NCBI GenBank assembly: GCA_020746995.1
Contig: JAGPXD010000002.1
Location: forward strand, 310,001 to 374,000
Length of the DNA stretch: 64,000 bases
Reading direction: 5' to 3'
DNA from: Plectosphaerella cucumerina
Lineage: Eukaryota > Ascomycota > Sordariomycetes > Glomerellales > Plectosphaerellaceae
How positions within the stretch are numbered: the stretch's first letter is position 1; each line of letters begins with the position of its first letter. A program made the translations under genes and the position numbers. This document shows positions 23,933 to 34,530 of this stretch, piece by piece. Under the pieces are notes generated by a model, which worked only from the letters and a program-made list of their open reading frames with translations, did not search any database and was not told the origin of the DNA.

Positions 23933-26881
23933 TCATGACGCGGGCGGGTTGCCCTTGACACGCTTGGGCATCCTCGGTGTCGGGGGCTTGCCCTTATTGC
24001 CGTTGACCTGGCCGGCCGGCCCGGCACCCGGTGTCGGCGCCGAAGAGCCGTCGTCCTCAAGCTTGACGCCCGACGGCCGCCTCCGCTTGTTAGACTGCGG
24101 TGATGTGTTGGCGCTCGGCCCGCTCGAGCTGGTGCCCGGCTGGCTGGGCTGCATCTGCATGCCGGGTGCCTGCATCTGTCCGGGCGCCGGGCTGCCCATG
24201 ACGTGCGGCGAGCCAGGAAGCTGCATGTGATGCTGTGCCGGGCTGGCGCTCATCTGCTGCATGTGACCCATTTGCTGCATCTGTTGCATTTGTTGCATTT
24301 GCATTTGCTGCATTTGTTGCATTTGCATTTGCTGCATTTGTTGCATCTGGTGCATCTGCTGCATTTGCTGCATCTGTTGCATGTTGCCCATCTGGGCCGC
24401 CTGCTGCATCTGGGGGTTGGGGCCGCCGGGACCGCCGGGACCGCCGGGGAAGTTGTTGAACCCGGGCGTCCGCTGACCCTGCTGCATGGGCTGGCCGTTC
24501 GGTCCCTGGGGCTGCTGACCGATCTGCATGACGTATTGCTCCAGGGCCGCGTAGGGTCCCAGGCCGGGGTGGTTGTGGCAGAAGCCGATGAGCGGGTTCA
24601 TCTGGCCCAGGATCTCGGCAATCTGATTGTTGGGTCAGTAAAGTGTGTATGCATCGCGCTGGTAGGTGACTCTCTCACCTCGAGGAACTGGAAGACGGGC
24701 TCGGTGATGCCCATGCTCTTCTTCACAAACGAGTCGGGGAGGTCCACCAGAGCGTCGGGGGGAGCGTTCTGGGGCGACTTCATCTGCTTGGTCTTGCCCT
24801 TCTTGCTCATCTCGGGGGAACCCTTGGCGTCAGGGCTGTTGACCTTGTGCCAGTCCTTGATCCAGGTATGCGCAGGCTTGGCCGCCTCGATGGCGGCCTT
24901 GCGAGGAATGTACTCCTCGTGGCCGCTGGTGACAAACTCGAACAGTTCAATCTTCTGCTCGCTGTCAAAGTGCGCCCTAACCGTGCCCGTGGCGACCAGC
25001 TGTCATCTTGTTAGCTCAAATCTGTCGAGATCGCTGCTGCGTCAGAAACTTACGTGGGAGCCGCTGTCGAACCAGTAGACAAGGCTCGACTTTGTGTTCT
25101 CTATCCAGTGACCCTCGCCGGGGAGGGGGCGATCTGTTGTGCCCTTCTCCATGATGAGCTGCATGTTCTTGACACCGCTATCGAAGTGCGTGTGGAAGTA
25201 TCTTGGCAGCGCGGGGTACGTGATCTCGTATTGCTTGTCGGCCTGGTCCTCGACGTCGACAATGTGCACCGAGTGCCGGAAGACGCCCTTGGGCGAGAAG
25301 AATTGCTGAACGAAGCTGTTCCAGTACGAGAGATCGTCCTTGGTCTTGGCGCCCTGTGATCACGATAATTAGCGAAAGGGTTTCACGAGGTAGGTGGTCA
25401 GATGTGCAAGGGCCGTCTACGTACTGGGTATCCGCTGAGGTGCTCGCTGAATTGCATGAGCTTCAGCAGACAGTGACCCTTCATGCCCTCTCTCCGCTGC
25501 TGTGCCTGCTGCTGGGCTTGCTGCGCGGCCATGGCCTGCATGCTCGAGGCCAGTGCTTGGTGCTGGGCCTGCGACATCTGCTGAGCCTGGGTCGGCTGCC
25601 CCTGCTGCGGATGCGGCTGACCGGGCTGCTGAGGGCCTTGGGCCTGGTTCGGGCCTTGCGGAGGGGGAGGCTGCTGGCTGGCCTGGGGTCCAGGCGTCTG
25701 AGACGGCGTCGGGTGGCCTGCGGACTGGGGATTCGCAGGCTGGGCAGACTGGGGCTGTGGTGTCTGTTGAGGCTGCGGCCCGCCAGGCTGACCCTGGGGC
25801 TGCGGCTGGCCCGGTTGGCCCTGAGCCTGCTGGGCCTGTTGTTGCTGCGCCGCCTGCTGTGCTTGTTGTTGCTGAGCCTGCTGTTGCTGGGCTTGTTGCT
25901 GCTGAGCCTGCTGCTGCTGGGCCTGTTGAGCCTGCTGTGCTTGCTGGGCCTGCTGCTGCTGAGCCTGCTGTTGTTGTTGGGCCGCCTGCTGTTGCTGAGC
26001 CTGCATGGCCAACTGAGCCTGCTGGAGGTTCTGCATCTGCTGCGGGTTCATCTGCATCTGTTGGCCCCCTTGCTGCATCTGCTGGCTCTGCTGAGCGGCG
26101 ACCTGCTGCTGTTGCAAAGCGATCTGGTGTGCCAGCAAGGCCTGTGCTTGGGGGTGATTATGCTGATTGATCGAGGAGACGTCAGTATGTCATCGTCGCG
26201 ATGCGCGCCCGGGGCAAAGTGGGGGGGGGGGTTGATCTTACAGGTATTCTGTTCTGCCTCATGACCTGCATTTGGGCCTGGTTCATCGGCACGCCCATGG
26301 GCATGCCGTTGACACCGGCCTGCATGTTGGCCTGGAAGGCCTGCTGTGCCATGATGTGCTGGCGGGCGTTTTGTTGTTGGATAAATCTTTGCTGCTGAAG
26401 CATCGGGTTGCTGGCAACTGGCAACGGGGACACGTCAGTCAGCAGGGGGGACTTGGAGGGGGGATTTGGGAAGGAAGAAAAAGGCTGCGTATGCAAGGCC
26501 GGGATGGACTGATTGATGGAGGGGAAGGAGGAGGGGTGGGTGTGGACGGCACGGGATAGGTACGGGATAGGATAGGTACGTACAGTTGCCGAATTGACCC
26601 TGTTGGAACATCTGGTTCTGTGCAGGGTTCAGGTGCTGGAGGGCGTGGGCGTTGGGACCGCCTGCGCCGGGCGGCATGCCTCCCATGAGGGCGGCAGGAT
26701 TGACCTGGCCACCGGGACCCGATGCGGCCATGTGCATCTGCTGAGGCATGCCGCCTCCGGGCGCGCCCTGCTGTCCTTGGTGTTGAGGCATCCCGGGGGC
26801 CATGGGGTGGCCTGGGACGCCTGGGTGATGTTGCATACCTGCGGGATGTCCCGCGAATGTCGGTCCCATGCTCGTCATCAT
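23933..26881 (-). CDS. LDB1: LIM-domain-binding (Ldb1/PtaB/Mfg1-type) transcriptional co-regulator
   Basis: Nuclear adaptor that in other fungi partners with Flo8/Som1-type factors to control morphogenesis, adhesion and sporulation. Six exons: 26881-26584, 26417-26242, 26162-25425, 25353-25054, 24999-24679 and 24622-23933; 840 residues. The N-terminal part is Met/Gly/Pro-rich, and exon three is a long glutamine-rich tract. The conserved LIM_bind core spans about residues 395-620 (KDDLSYWNSFVQQFFSPKGVF, YEITYPALPRYFHTHFDSGV, LVYWFDSGSH, IELFEFVTSGHEEYIPR). A second Met/Gln-repeat region and a short basic C-terminus (NKRRRPSGVKLEDD, RMPKRVKG) follow. Start at 26881 is the first of two adjacent ATGs; an in-frame ATG at 26911 is possible. 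Confidence 0.9.
24255..24400 (-). repeat. Met-Gln trinucleotide-rich repeat in LDB1
   Basis: Imperfect CAG/ATG codon repeats encode MQQMQ-type units in exon six. Such tracts commonly vary in length between isolates. Confidence 0.8.
25840..26125 (-). repeat. Polyglutamine-encoding repeat in LDB1
   Basis: Imperfect CAG/CAA/GCC repeats in exon three give a Gln/Ala-rich tract just upstream of the LIM_bind core. Confidence 0.85.
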
Positions 26882-29800
26882 GTCTCTTCTCCTTCTTAGC
26901 CGATCATCCACAGAGCGTGGATATCGACGACTCCCTCCAGAAAACTATCGCATGCGCTGCGCCAATGTGCGGCGGGATCGAGACGACGCCTGTGGGTTGT
27001 GCTGTAGCGGATGGCGGGTGGGGGGGGTGCGGCCTGCGGAAGGAACACCGATGATCGACGGGGTATCTCAGGTAGGCGACAGGGACCTTGAAGGCGCGTC
27101 GACGGCTCAAAAGCGCTCGGTATGGGTGATGGCGAAGGGGTCGGGTGTAATGGCGTTCGGTGTCGGTCCACGGGGCATCGATTGAGGGTAGGGTCGGCTC
27201 GGCTCTGACGAATGAAGGAGGAAGCAGATTGGCACTGTTGGTGCGTTGCGTCGCGAGAACCAAGGTGCGAGGGCGCGGATGCGCGACGGGAGGATGATGC
27301 GGGCGATTGAAAGCCGGGCAGGACGCCAAGACGTGTTGTGTCCGGGCGATCAGGGGAACGCGGATATCGCGAGTGTCGCAAATGGCTCGTGATGTGGGTG
27401 GTCGGGCGATGGACGGCGAGCGAGACGGAGGCGTGTCCGGTCGGCGTCCAGCGTTCGGGGGATGGGGGGGGGGGAGAGAGGGAAGCAGAAAGGAGGGCGG
27501 AACGAAGGTTGTTTGGCGACGAGCGGCAGTGGACGAAGGAGGGAAGAGATGCGCGGAGAAAAAGAGAGGAATCCGGCGATAAGATGGAACTGTCGAGTGG
27601 CGGTTTGCGTGTGTCTCGAATCGTGCAGTCAGGTCTGGTCAGGCCGAGTCGTGCGTGCTCTCCCGGTCTCCGTTGGCGGATGGCGGATGGCGGATGGATC
27701 GTGGTCAGTGTCGTGTCGTGGTCGTGTCGTGGCTGTCCTGCCGTCGACTCAAGTTCGGGGGGACCCAGTCGCTGGATGCGGTGGAGAGCCCGCCTGGTGC
27801 AGCAGTGGGACGTGGACGGGACGGGACAGGTGGTACTGTGGGTGATGTGCCTCCGCGCGCGCAACCTGTCTCTTCTGCCGTGCGAGTGTCTTTCCGGCCC
27901 CGGCGCTTCTGACGATGGGGGCGAGGGGAGGGGAGGGGACAGGGCGGGTGATGATGGAGGCGCAAAGAGGCGAGAGAGGATTTTGGGGGTGCCGGGTGTC
28001 GTGGTCGCAGGCGAGCGAACAGACGGGGGGAACTGGGCGAGGGAAACCTGAACGGGGGTTGGCCCAAAGGTGAGGTGAGGTGAGGGAAGGGGCGGGCGCG
28101 GCGCGGCGAGGGAAATGGCAGGGAACGAAGCCCCCCGGTTTCCAGTGAACGTGCGCTGCTTCTGCTTCTGCTTCTGCTGCTGCGACGTGCGCGACTTGCA
28201 GCCGGCGCGCGTTCGAACCTCGTTGTCCCGGGGCGGATGTGGGTTTTTGGTTTTCCGGACAGCAGAGGGACGTGCTCTGTGGTGAATCTGGGCGTCGATG
28301 TTGAGGTGGACAACTTGAAGCTGACGATGTCCTCACCACAGATACAGGTTTAATCGGACAGAGGGGCGGGCAGGCAGATGCAGGTGCAGACGGGCAAAAG
28401 ACCTGGGGGAAAACAGGGCGTCGAGTGCGGTCACGGTGGCAGGACCAGCAGACTGGACTGGAGGCTCGGGCAGTGGAGGAATGGCGAACCAAGTGCCCCG
28501 AAAAGCCGATATAACAGCCCAGTGGCGGTGTTTCTTTTCTTCGCCTCTTCTTTACCAATCAATCTATTTCTTTCGTTTCCCCTGACCAAGCTTGAATAAC
28601 GCAGGTACTCATGCACTTATGAGTTATGTTCCAGTATGAACGCAAATGTAAGGCGGGAGCACAGGGCTGGAGCGGCGATCAGTGAGGCGTCGCCAGGTAC
28701 GAGTACCCAGAGAAAATGGGCAGAGTGCCAGTGCCCAGTGGCAGTGGGAAAGGGATTTCTGCCCTCTGAGCTGGGGAGCCCGCCGACCCGGACAGGCAAA
28801 GCCAACGTGAGTAGTGGAGGGGCCCTTGCACCTTGGACTGCCGGATCGGTGGCTGGGATTGGCCCGGCCGCACTAGCGAGGCTTCTGACACCTCCGCTAT
28901 GCGTCTAGGCCCTGGGAGACCATGCGTCTATCGGGTTCTGTCCTGTCCCTGGCTGCTAAGTGGCGGGATTCGCGATGCTAGCCCGGGGCGGGCCCGCCCA
29001 CGTGCAGAAGAGATGCCGCCCTTCGCCGCTCATCACTGGCTGCATCGGCTCCGGGAGACCCGGTATTGGCATGCTGCAGAACCCAAAATCAGAACCTCCC
29101 CTACGTGCGTATCGGGACCCCCGAAGAGCGACTTCACTCTGGGTTTTTGCTTCCGGAAATTGCTTCAGAAGTGCGTTTGACAGTTCGGGTTATGCCTGAT
29201 GGCTCCCTCGCACCAGAGAATGTTGAGGCGTTCAAATCAAGAGCAAGAAGTGACTCGCAACTTCAGCCACGCATTTGGTCACCTCGAGTTGCCTGCATCT
29301 TTCTACCAAACTCAACAGTGCAGTGTTTGCAGCAACAAATCCTCGAAGATGCTGCCAAGGGCTCTAGAACAAATGGAAGCCCGGCCAGGGCCGTCTCGCC
29401 GGCATCCGAGTCGCTCCTTTTCTGGGGCCCTCGCTGGAATGAGCAAGCGGCCGCTCCTGGAAAAGTCCCGGTCTCCGCCGCTGCACTTTCCAATCTCACG
29501 TGATCGCAATCCACTACCACAGTGCGATCACCTGCAGAAATTTCCAGAGGCACTGTCCGCCGCTACTATTTTTTCTCGACCAGAGCCTCAAACCAAAACT
29601 TTCTTCTCCTGCTCCCATCACTCATCCAGCCTTGCAGCAACAACCGCCCGCCGCATTCTCTCCAGGACTCTCATCCGTCTCGCGAAGCCGCAGCAGCTTT
29701 CCCGCCGCGACCGACGCTCGCATTTATTCAGTGCCTGCTGCTAGGTCGACGACGGCGCAAATGCGCTACTTCGCAGACGAGACGAGAGCTTCCCCGGCGA

Positions 29801-30837
29801 GTCGTGCGCGCGGGCAACAGGCCTCTTGGTATGCATCTCCTCCCCTTCCTCCCGCCGCCGCTCCCTGCCCTCTCCCATCATCGAATGATGACACGTTTTG
29901 AAACATTGTCTTCTTTTCCCGACTGAATCGGCCATGAAGCACAGTCGATCCGGACTCTCCAAAGGAGTCTGTTACTTGCCAGTATATCTTGTCTGACACA
30001 TCACCTCGAGCACCTCGGGGCGGCACTGCATCTCTGGTCTGGACCGTTTGCTAACTATGCCAAAGACCAGGAAAACTTTGCTACTCAATCGCGTCTCGAC
30101 TAACCACGAACAACGCCCAGCTTCCATCTCCCAGGTTAGTACCCTCCAACCAAACCCATACCCTTGCACACACCCTTCCGCGTGATGAAATTTCCATCGA
30201 TACACTCGCAGTTTCCTCCGATTCACAACGAGCCTAAGTCGTGAAAAATGAGGTCCAACCTTCCTTGGATGCCTGACGGATCACACCTACCACACTTTTC
30301 TGAAATCCTGGGCTGGAATCTTCGCTAACCAGTTTTCAAAGACTAGGAACTTTTCGGTCGATGTTCGTCGATACAGGGACTACTTCTCTTGTTAGCATGG
30401 ATTACGGTCATGGCGGTTGTGAGCTTCGGTCCGCTGTTATCTGCATTCGTTGGGGATGGCATCTTCAAGCAAAGCAACGGGCCGATGCTCATGAATACCA
30501 AGGGCTTGAATCTTGTTGTCAATACATATCCACAAATACCATGACTTTACCCAACTTCATCTGATTCTTTTAGAGCGATGTGAACCAACATGTGACTCTT
30601 CCTAGTGATTACGAATCGAGTCATTGAGTACGTCCTGGTGTAGCAAACAATCCTTGATGCATCGACGTCAAGGTAATTGAAGACCACTACGAAGCATGCT
30701 TGTTTCAAGAAAAAACACCCTTGTTTTGTTGAACCTGAAGCTAAACCAAGCCTCCTCAAACGCCATCCCCTTACCCAACGCCATTGTGCCCGCTATGATT
30801 CCCAAGATAGACAACCCAACATCCTCCAATGACCCGA
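26882..30837. other. 4 kb gene-poor region between LDB1 and HbrB
   Basis: The first ~1.7 kb is G-rich and repetitive on the plus strand (GGCGGAT units near 27675-27700, GGTGAG units near 28065-28085, CTGCTT near 28150-28175), consistent with a long minus-strand promoter and leader of LDB1. From 29480 to about 30360 several CTAAC...AG pairs and GT donors occur on the plus strand without a long frame, suggesting a possible spliced non-coding or very short-ORF transcript. No protein gene can be supported. Confidence 0.45.
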
Positions 30838-33447
30838 TCATGACACCCTCAGACCCTCGACCTGCTCCCTCCTGACCCTCCCACCGACCATGCCACGCCT
30901 GTTCCTGCCCGTGCGGCCGCGGCCCAACCAGTTGAGCTTGAGCAGCCGACACAACTCCTCCATCTTCCTGTTGCCGTCGTCACCACTGCCGTCGCCGACG
31001 CCGACACCCGCCAGGATGCTCATGCACTGCAACATCCGCCCGACCATCTCAGTCACCTGCTTCGAGTCCTCGACGTTCTGCTCGCGCACGCTGCCCAGCA
31101 CCTGTTGCTGCTGCTGCTGGGCCGACGGCGTGAACGGCCGCAGGCCCTCGCTGCCGCCCGACGCATAACTGACGTTGCTGATGGCCCTACTGCGGCTGGC
31201 CCCGCCGCCGCCGTTGCTGCTCCCTGCGGCGCTGGCTGCTTCGCCTAGGAGTGTGGTCGAGGTGGAGCCGTAGCTGGCGACTGAGGGATCGAGACTCATG
31301 GCGGTGCCGGGACGGACCATGGCGTCGGACGGACTGCTGGATAGGGCCGAGACCGTGTCGGGCAGTGGCGAGGCGAGTGCCATGCTGGCGAAGCTTGATG
31401 GCAGGAACTCAAGAGAGAGGCGTGAGAAGATGGCGCGCAGGCTGTCGTAGCGAGGGAGGATGACAACGTCGCGGTATGCGGCGAGGACGATGCGGCGGAC
31501 GTCGAGGACAGACGAGGCGGGGCTGACGTCGCCAGGGGAGCTGGTGGCGGCCACTCCGCCCCAGAAGTCGCGGGCCTGGTCGACGTTCATGAGTGAGCCG
31601 CATCCAGAAAACTCGAGGTCGAGCGGGAGGAAGACGGCCTGGACGAAGGGCAGGATGGAGGTGTAGGTGACGAGCCACATCTCGACGAGGGCAGGAATGA
31701 CCTTGTCCTCCTGCGTGCGGCGAAGGGTGTGGTCGAGCGAGGAGAATCCGGTAGTAAGGAGATCGCGCAGGTCCTCGATGATGATGTTGGGCGAACGCCG
31801 CTGGATGCAGTACTGGATATGCAAGGTGACGAGCCTGTTGAAGTCCTCGACGGGCTGGCGCAGGTCCTCGCCCTCGAAGACGACGAGCATCTTGGCGCGG
31901 AGGTAGGGCCAGGCATCGTCCAACGAGATGTTGCCGACACCGCCGTACCGCGTCGAAGGGTCCATGGCTGAGGGGTCGGCCAGCAGGTAGGAGGACGAGG
32001 CGTTGTTGTGGTAGTGGCTGCTGGAGGGCAGGCTGGAGGGGCCGGGCCACTCCGAGTTGAGGGTGTAGGTGGACTCGCTGTCGAGGCGGCTGTCGGAGCG
32101 CTCGCCGGCCTTTTTGTCCTTGCGCACCTTGTTGAAGGAGGACGAGGTGGGGACGGGGCTGGCGGGCACGTTGAAACTGTAAAGGCTGGAGGGGGCGCTC
32201 GGATCCGTGGGTTTCGAGTTGCTAGCGGCCGAGGAGAGGGGCAGGTGATACTCGTCCTTGAGTTTCTGCTTCTGGCGGGCAAGAAAGTTGTGCTTCTTTT
32301 CCTTCTCCTTGACTTCCTTCTCGACCCCGGCTGGGTCGGCGGGGCGGATGGTGGCCGACGACGAGTTTGTGAGGCTGTACATGGACGGTGACGAGCCAGG
32401 GTCTACGAGGCTGCTGGTACTGAAGTTGCCGCGCTGGAGCGATGCCAGGGCCGAGCCAATCTTGCTAGGACTGGGCAACGGCTTCTCCTTTGCTTCGCCC
32501 TTGACACCAATCTTTCCGGGACGGGAGAAGAGCTTGTGCTTGGATTTCTCCTTCTCGGGTTTCGCGGGGCGGAGGTCGGGCACGGGCTGGGGCAGCTGGT
32601 GGACGGGGCTCGGAGGGTGTTGATGCGGTGCCGGCGGCGGCGGTAGAGCGGGTGACGTCGGACCGGATCTGGGGTAGGCGGCGTTGGCAGCCGAGGCTGC
32701 GGCGGCCGAGTGGTTGCCGAGGAGGCCGTTGTGATAGCCTTGGTGGCCGAAGCCGTTTTCGCGCGGGGCGCTGGCCTCTGTGAGGCTCAGGGCGGGCGGG
32801 CTCAGGGGACCCTTGTGGCTATTGTTGTTCGCGCCGCTGCCCCTCCTGGAACCTGCGTCAGACGCGGCATCAGACGAGGGTGGGATGGTCTGGGATCGCA
32901 GTCTGCTATTCGAACTGTTGCCATGCTGGAAGGCGGCCTGGGCGGCGATCTGGCTCGCAGAGAGGGCAGGGCTAGGGGCCGATGGAGCAGGCTGTGACAT
33001 GCCGACGTGCGAAAGATTGGAGGTGCTTGTAGACGGCAGCGTCGGTTCGAAGAGGCCCTGGGTGCTGTGCTTCCTGTGATGGCCTCTGGTCAGGGGGCTG
33101 GCGGTCCTGACGGCGGAGACGGTGGGGATGTCGGTGCGGACGACGGGGCGCTGAGCCGAGGGGCGCGAGAAGTTTTGCAGGTTCGAGGAGCTCAGGTTCG
33201 GCGAGGTGCCGTACTGCTGCTGCTGTTGGGTATAGATGGAAGAGGTGGGTGGTGCGGGGGCGCTCGGAGCGTGAGTGCGGTGCTTGGTGACGTTCAGGGA
33301 CAGGCCTCCGTCGTCGTCTTCCGAGTCGAGGCGCGGCGGTGGGCGAGGTCGCGGCGGCGGTGCCATGGAGGACAGGTTGGTGGCGGACAAGCCGGGCAGC
33401 GGACTGAAGCTGCCAGGTGCCCGGGGCGAGGGACGTGCTGGTTGCAT
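30838..33447 (-). CDS. hbrB: HbrB/Bit61-type TORC2 subunit
   Basis: Intronless frame of 869 residues. The first ~480 residues are Pro/Ser-rich and disordered, with basic patches (KEKSKHKLFSRPGKIGVKG, KEVKEKEKKHNFLARQKQ). From about residue 500 the HbrB domain begins (ISLDDAWPYLRAKMLVVFEG) and continues through the characteristic helices LNRLVTLHIQYC-like (here FNRLVTLHIQYCIQRRSP), LRDLLTTGFSSLDHTLRR and MWLVTYTSILPFVQAVFLPL to RIVLAAYRDVVILPRYDSL. The last part contains a QQQQQQQ run and a helix with SKQVTEMVGRMLQCMSIL. HbrB is named from hyperbranching in Aspergillus; Bit61/PROTOR homologues belong to TOR complex 2, acting on polarity and actin at the plasma membrane. Confidence 0.9.
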   Translation of the reverse strand: MQPARPSPRAPGSFSPLPGLSATNLSSMAPPPRPRPPPRLDSEDDDGGLSLNVTKHRTHAPSAPAPPTSSIYTQQQQQYGTSPNLSSSNLQNFSRPSAQRPVVRTDIPTVSAVRTASPLTRGHHRKHSTQGLFEPTLPSTSTSNLSHVGMSQPAPSAPSPALSASQIAAQAAFQHGNSSNSRLRSQTIPPSSDAASDAGSRRGSGANNNSHKGPLSPPALSLTEASAPRENGFGHQGYHNGLLGNHSAAAASAANAAYPRSGPTSPALPPPPAPHQHPPSPVHQLPQPVPDLRPAKPEKEKSKHKLFSRPGKIGVKGEAKEKPLPSPSKIGSALASLQRGNFSTSSLVDPGSSPSMYSLTNSSSATIRPADPAGVEKEVKEKEKKHNFLARQKQKLKDEYHLPLSSAASNSKPTDPSAPSSLYSFNVPASPVPTSSSFNKVRKDKKAGERSDSRLDSESTYTLNSEWPGPSSLPSSSHYHNNASSSYLLADPSAMDPSTRYGGVGNISLDDAWPYLRAKMLVVFEGEDLRQPVEDFNRLVTLHIQYCIQRRSPNIIIEDLRDLLTTGFSSLDHTLRRTQEDKVIPALVEMWLVTYTSILPFVQAVFLPLDLEFSGCGSLMNVDQARDFWGGVAATSSPGDVSPASSVLDVRRIVLAAYRDVVILPRYDSLRAIFSRLSLEFLPSSFASMALASPLPDTVSALSSSPSDAMVRPGTAMSLDPSVASYGSTSTTLLGEAASAAGSSNGGGGASRSRAISNVSYASGGSEGLRPFTPSAQQQQQQVLGSVREQNVEDSKQVTEMVGRMLQCMSILAGVGVGDGSGDDGNRKMEELCRLLKLNWLGRGRTGRNRRGMVGGRVRREQVEGLRVS

Positions 33448-34027
33448 TGTCGTCGTGGATGCGTTATGCGTAGGGGTCTGTTACATCTTGTGCCGGGATC
33501 ATCGGCGCCAGCGCATGAGAGACAGGACAGGACAGGATAGGATAGGACGGGACGACGGTGTGTGCGTTGTGCGCGGGCGCTGTTCGTCGCGTGTTTTCGG
33601 CGGGCGGGAGGTGCGGGATTGACGGGGATGTCGAGCGGCGTCGGTTGTCGTGGTGTTGTGAGAGGTCAAAGACCCGGTAATCAGGAGGAGCTGAGGGAAC
33701 AAGGTCAATTACAGTAATTGCCTGGGCTGGTGATGAGGCGGGCAGGGCAGGTACAACCCCTGCTGACGCCAGCCCGCCGACGTAATTACTCCTGGTCTTC
33801 CAGGGCCGGCGCACACCTCTCAGCGCCAGTGAAGCGCCGCAAACAGACCAACGCGATTGAACCGACTTACCTAAGGCAGGTACCCCGCGGATCGGCCCCA
33901 CCACAATTGGAATGCGCCTGCCATCGGACGGGACTTGGTGCGGGCAAGACATTTTTACCCCTCCATCACCACCACCCATACCATCACCTCCCACATCTCC
34001 AGCATACCACAGCGCCTTCCTCTCCCA
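33448..34027. promoter_or_regulatory. Shared promoter region of hbrB and GON7
   Basis: 580-base spacer between divergently transcribed genes; it must contain both promoters. CACC/CATC-rich sequence precedes the GON7 start (33955-34015). No specific motif is called. Confidence 0.5.
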
Positions 34028-34336
34028 ATGAACAAGATGGCCTCCAAATCTACCCAGAACATTCTCCGCGCGACCTACTCCGCCCCGGACGCTGAACCCT
34101 TCACCTACGAGCTCCCAGTCCCGGCCCCGGCCTCGGCCTCGCCCGCAGACAAGGTAGCATCCCTCGCCCGTCTCCGTGCTACCATCACCCAGGTCCAGGC
34201 CGACATCAACCGCCAGCTCACTGCCAACATGGAAGCCGACAAGTCCCGTGACGCCGCCAGCTCCGGAAAGCCCGTCGTCGACGACGAGAAGGAGGAGGAG
34301 AACTACGGCGAGGAGGTCGTGGCCGAGGATGACTGA
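34028..34336 (+). CDS. GON7: EKC/KEOPS complex subunit Gon7
   Basis: Intronless, 102 residues. Gon7 is the small, largely disordered subunit of KEOPS, which makes the t6A37 modification of ANN-decoding tRNAs. Diagnostic features are the opening LRATYSAPDAEPFTYELPV, the helix DKVASLARLRATITQVQADI followed by NRQLTANMEADK, and the acidic end EEENYGEEVVAEDD, a close match in order and length to fungal Gon7. A second ATG at 34037 is an alternative start. The stop lies 194 bases from the facing VPS39 stop. Confidence 0.88.
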   Translation: MNKMASKSTQNILRATYSAPDAEPFTYELPVPAPASASPADKVASLARLRATITQVQADINRQLTANMEADKSRDAASSGKPVVDDEKEEENYGEEVVAEDD

Positions 34337-34530
34337 GCAGTCCTCGCCATACGAACGACCCATCAAGCACACCACATACCCCCGGAAAGTGGACAGAAAC
34401 GAAGAGAAAGAAGCAGGGGTATTGCTCATGCTTCTACTACCTCCACCGTCCAAATGCAAATGCCTCTCTCCGTCTCGCCCTGAGCAGAGAAATGGAGTAA
34501 AGAACAGGATATTATACGACGCCACCCACC

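Noticed and set aside
27338..28051. 237-codon plus frame upstream of LDB1
   Set aside because: Arg/Gly/Trp-rich product of G-rich repeats; overlapping frames on both strands of similar length.
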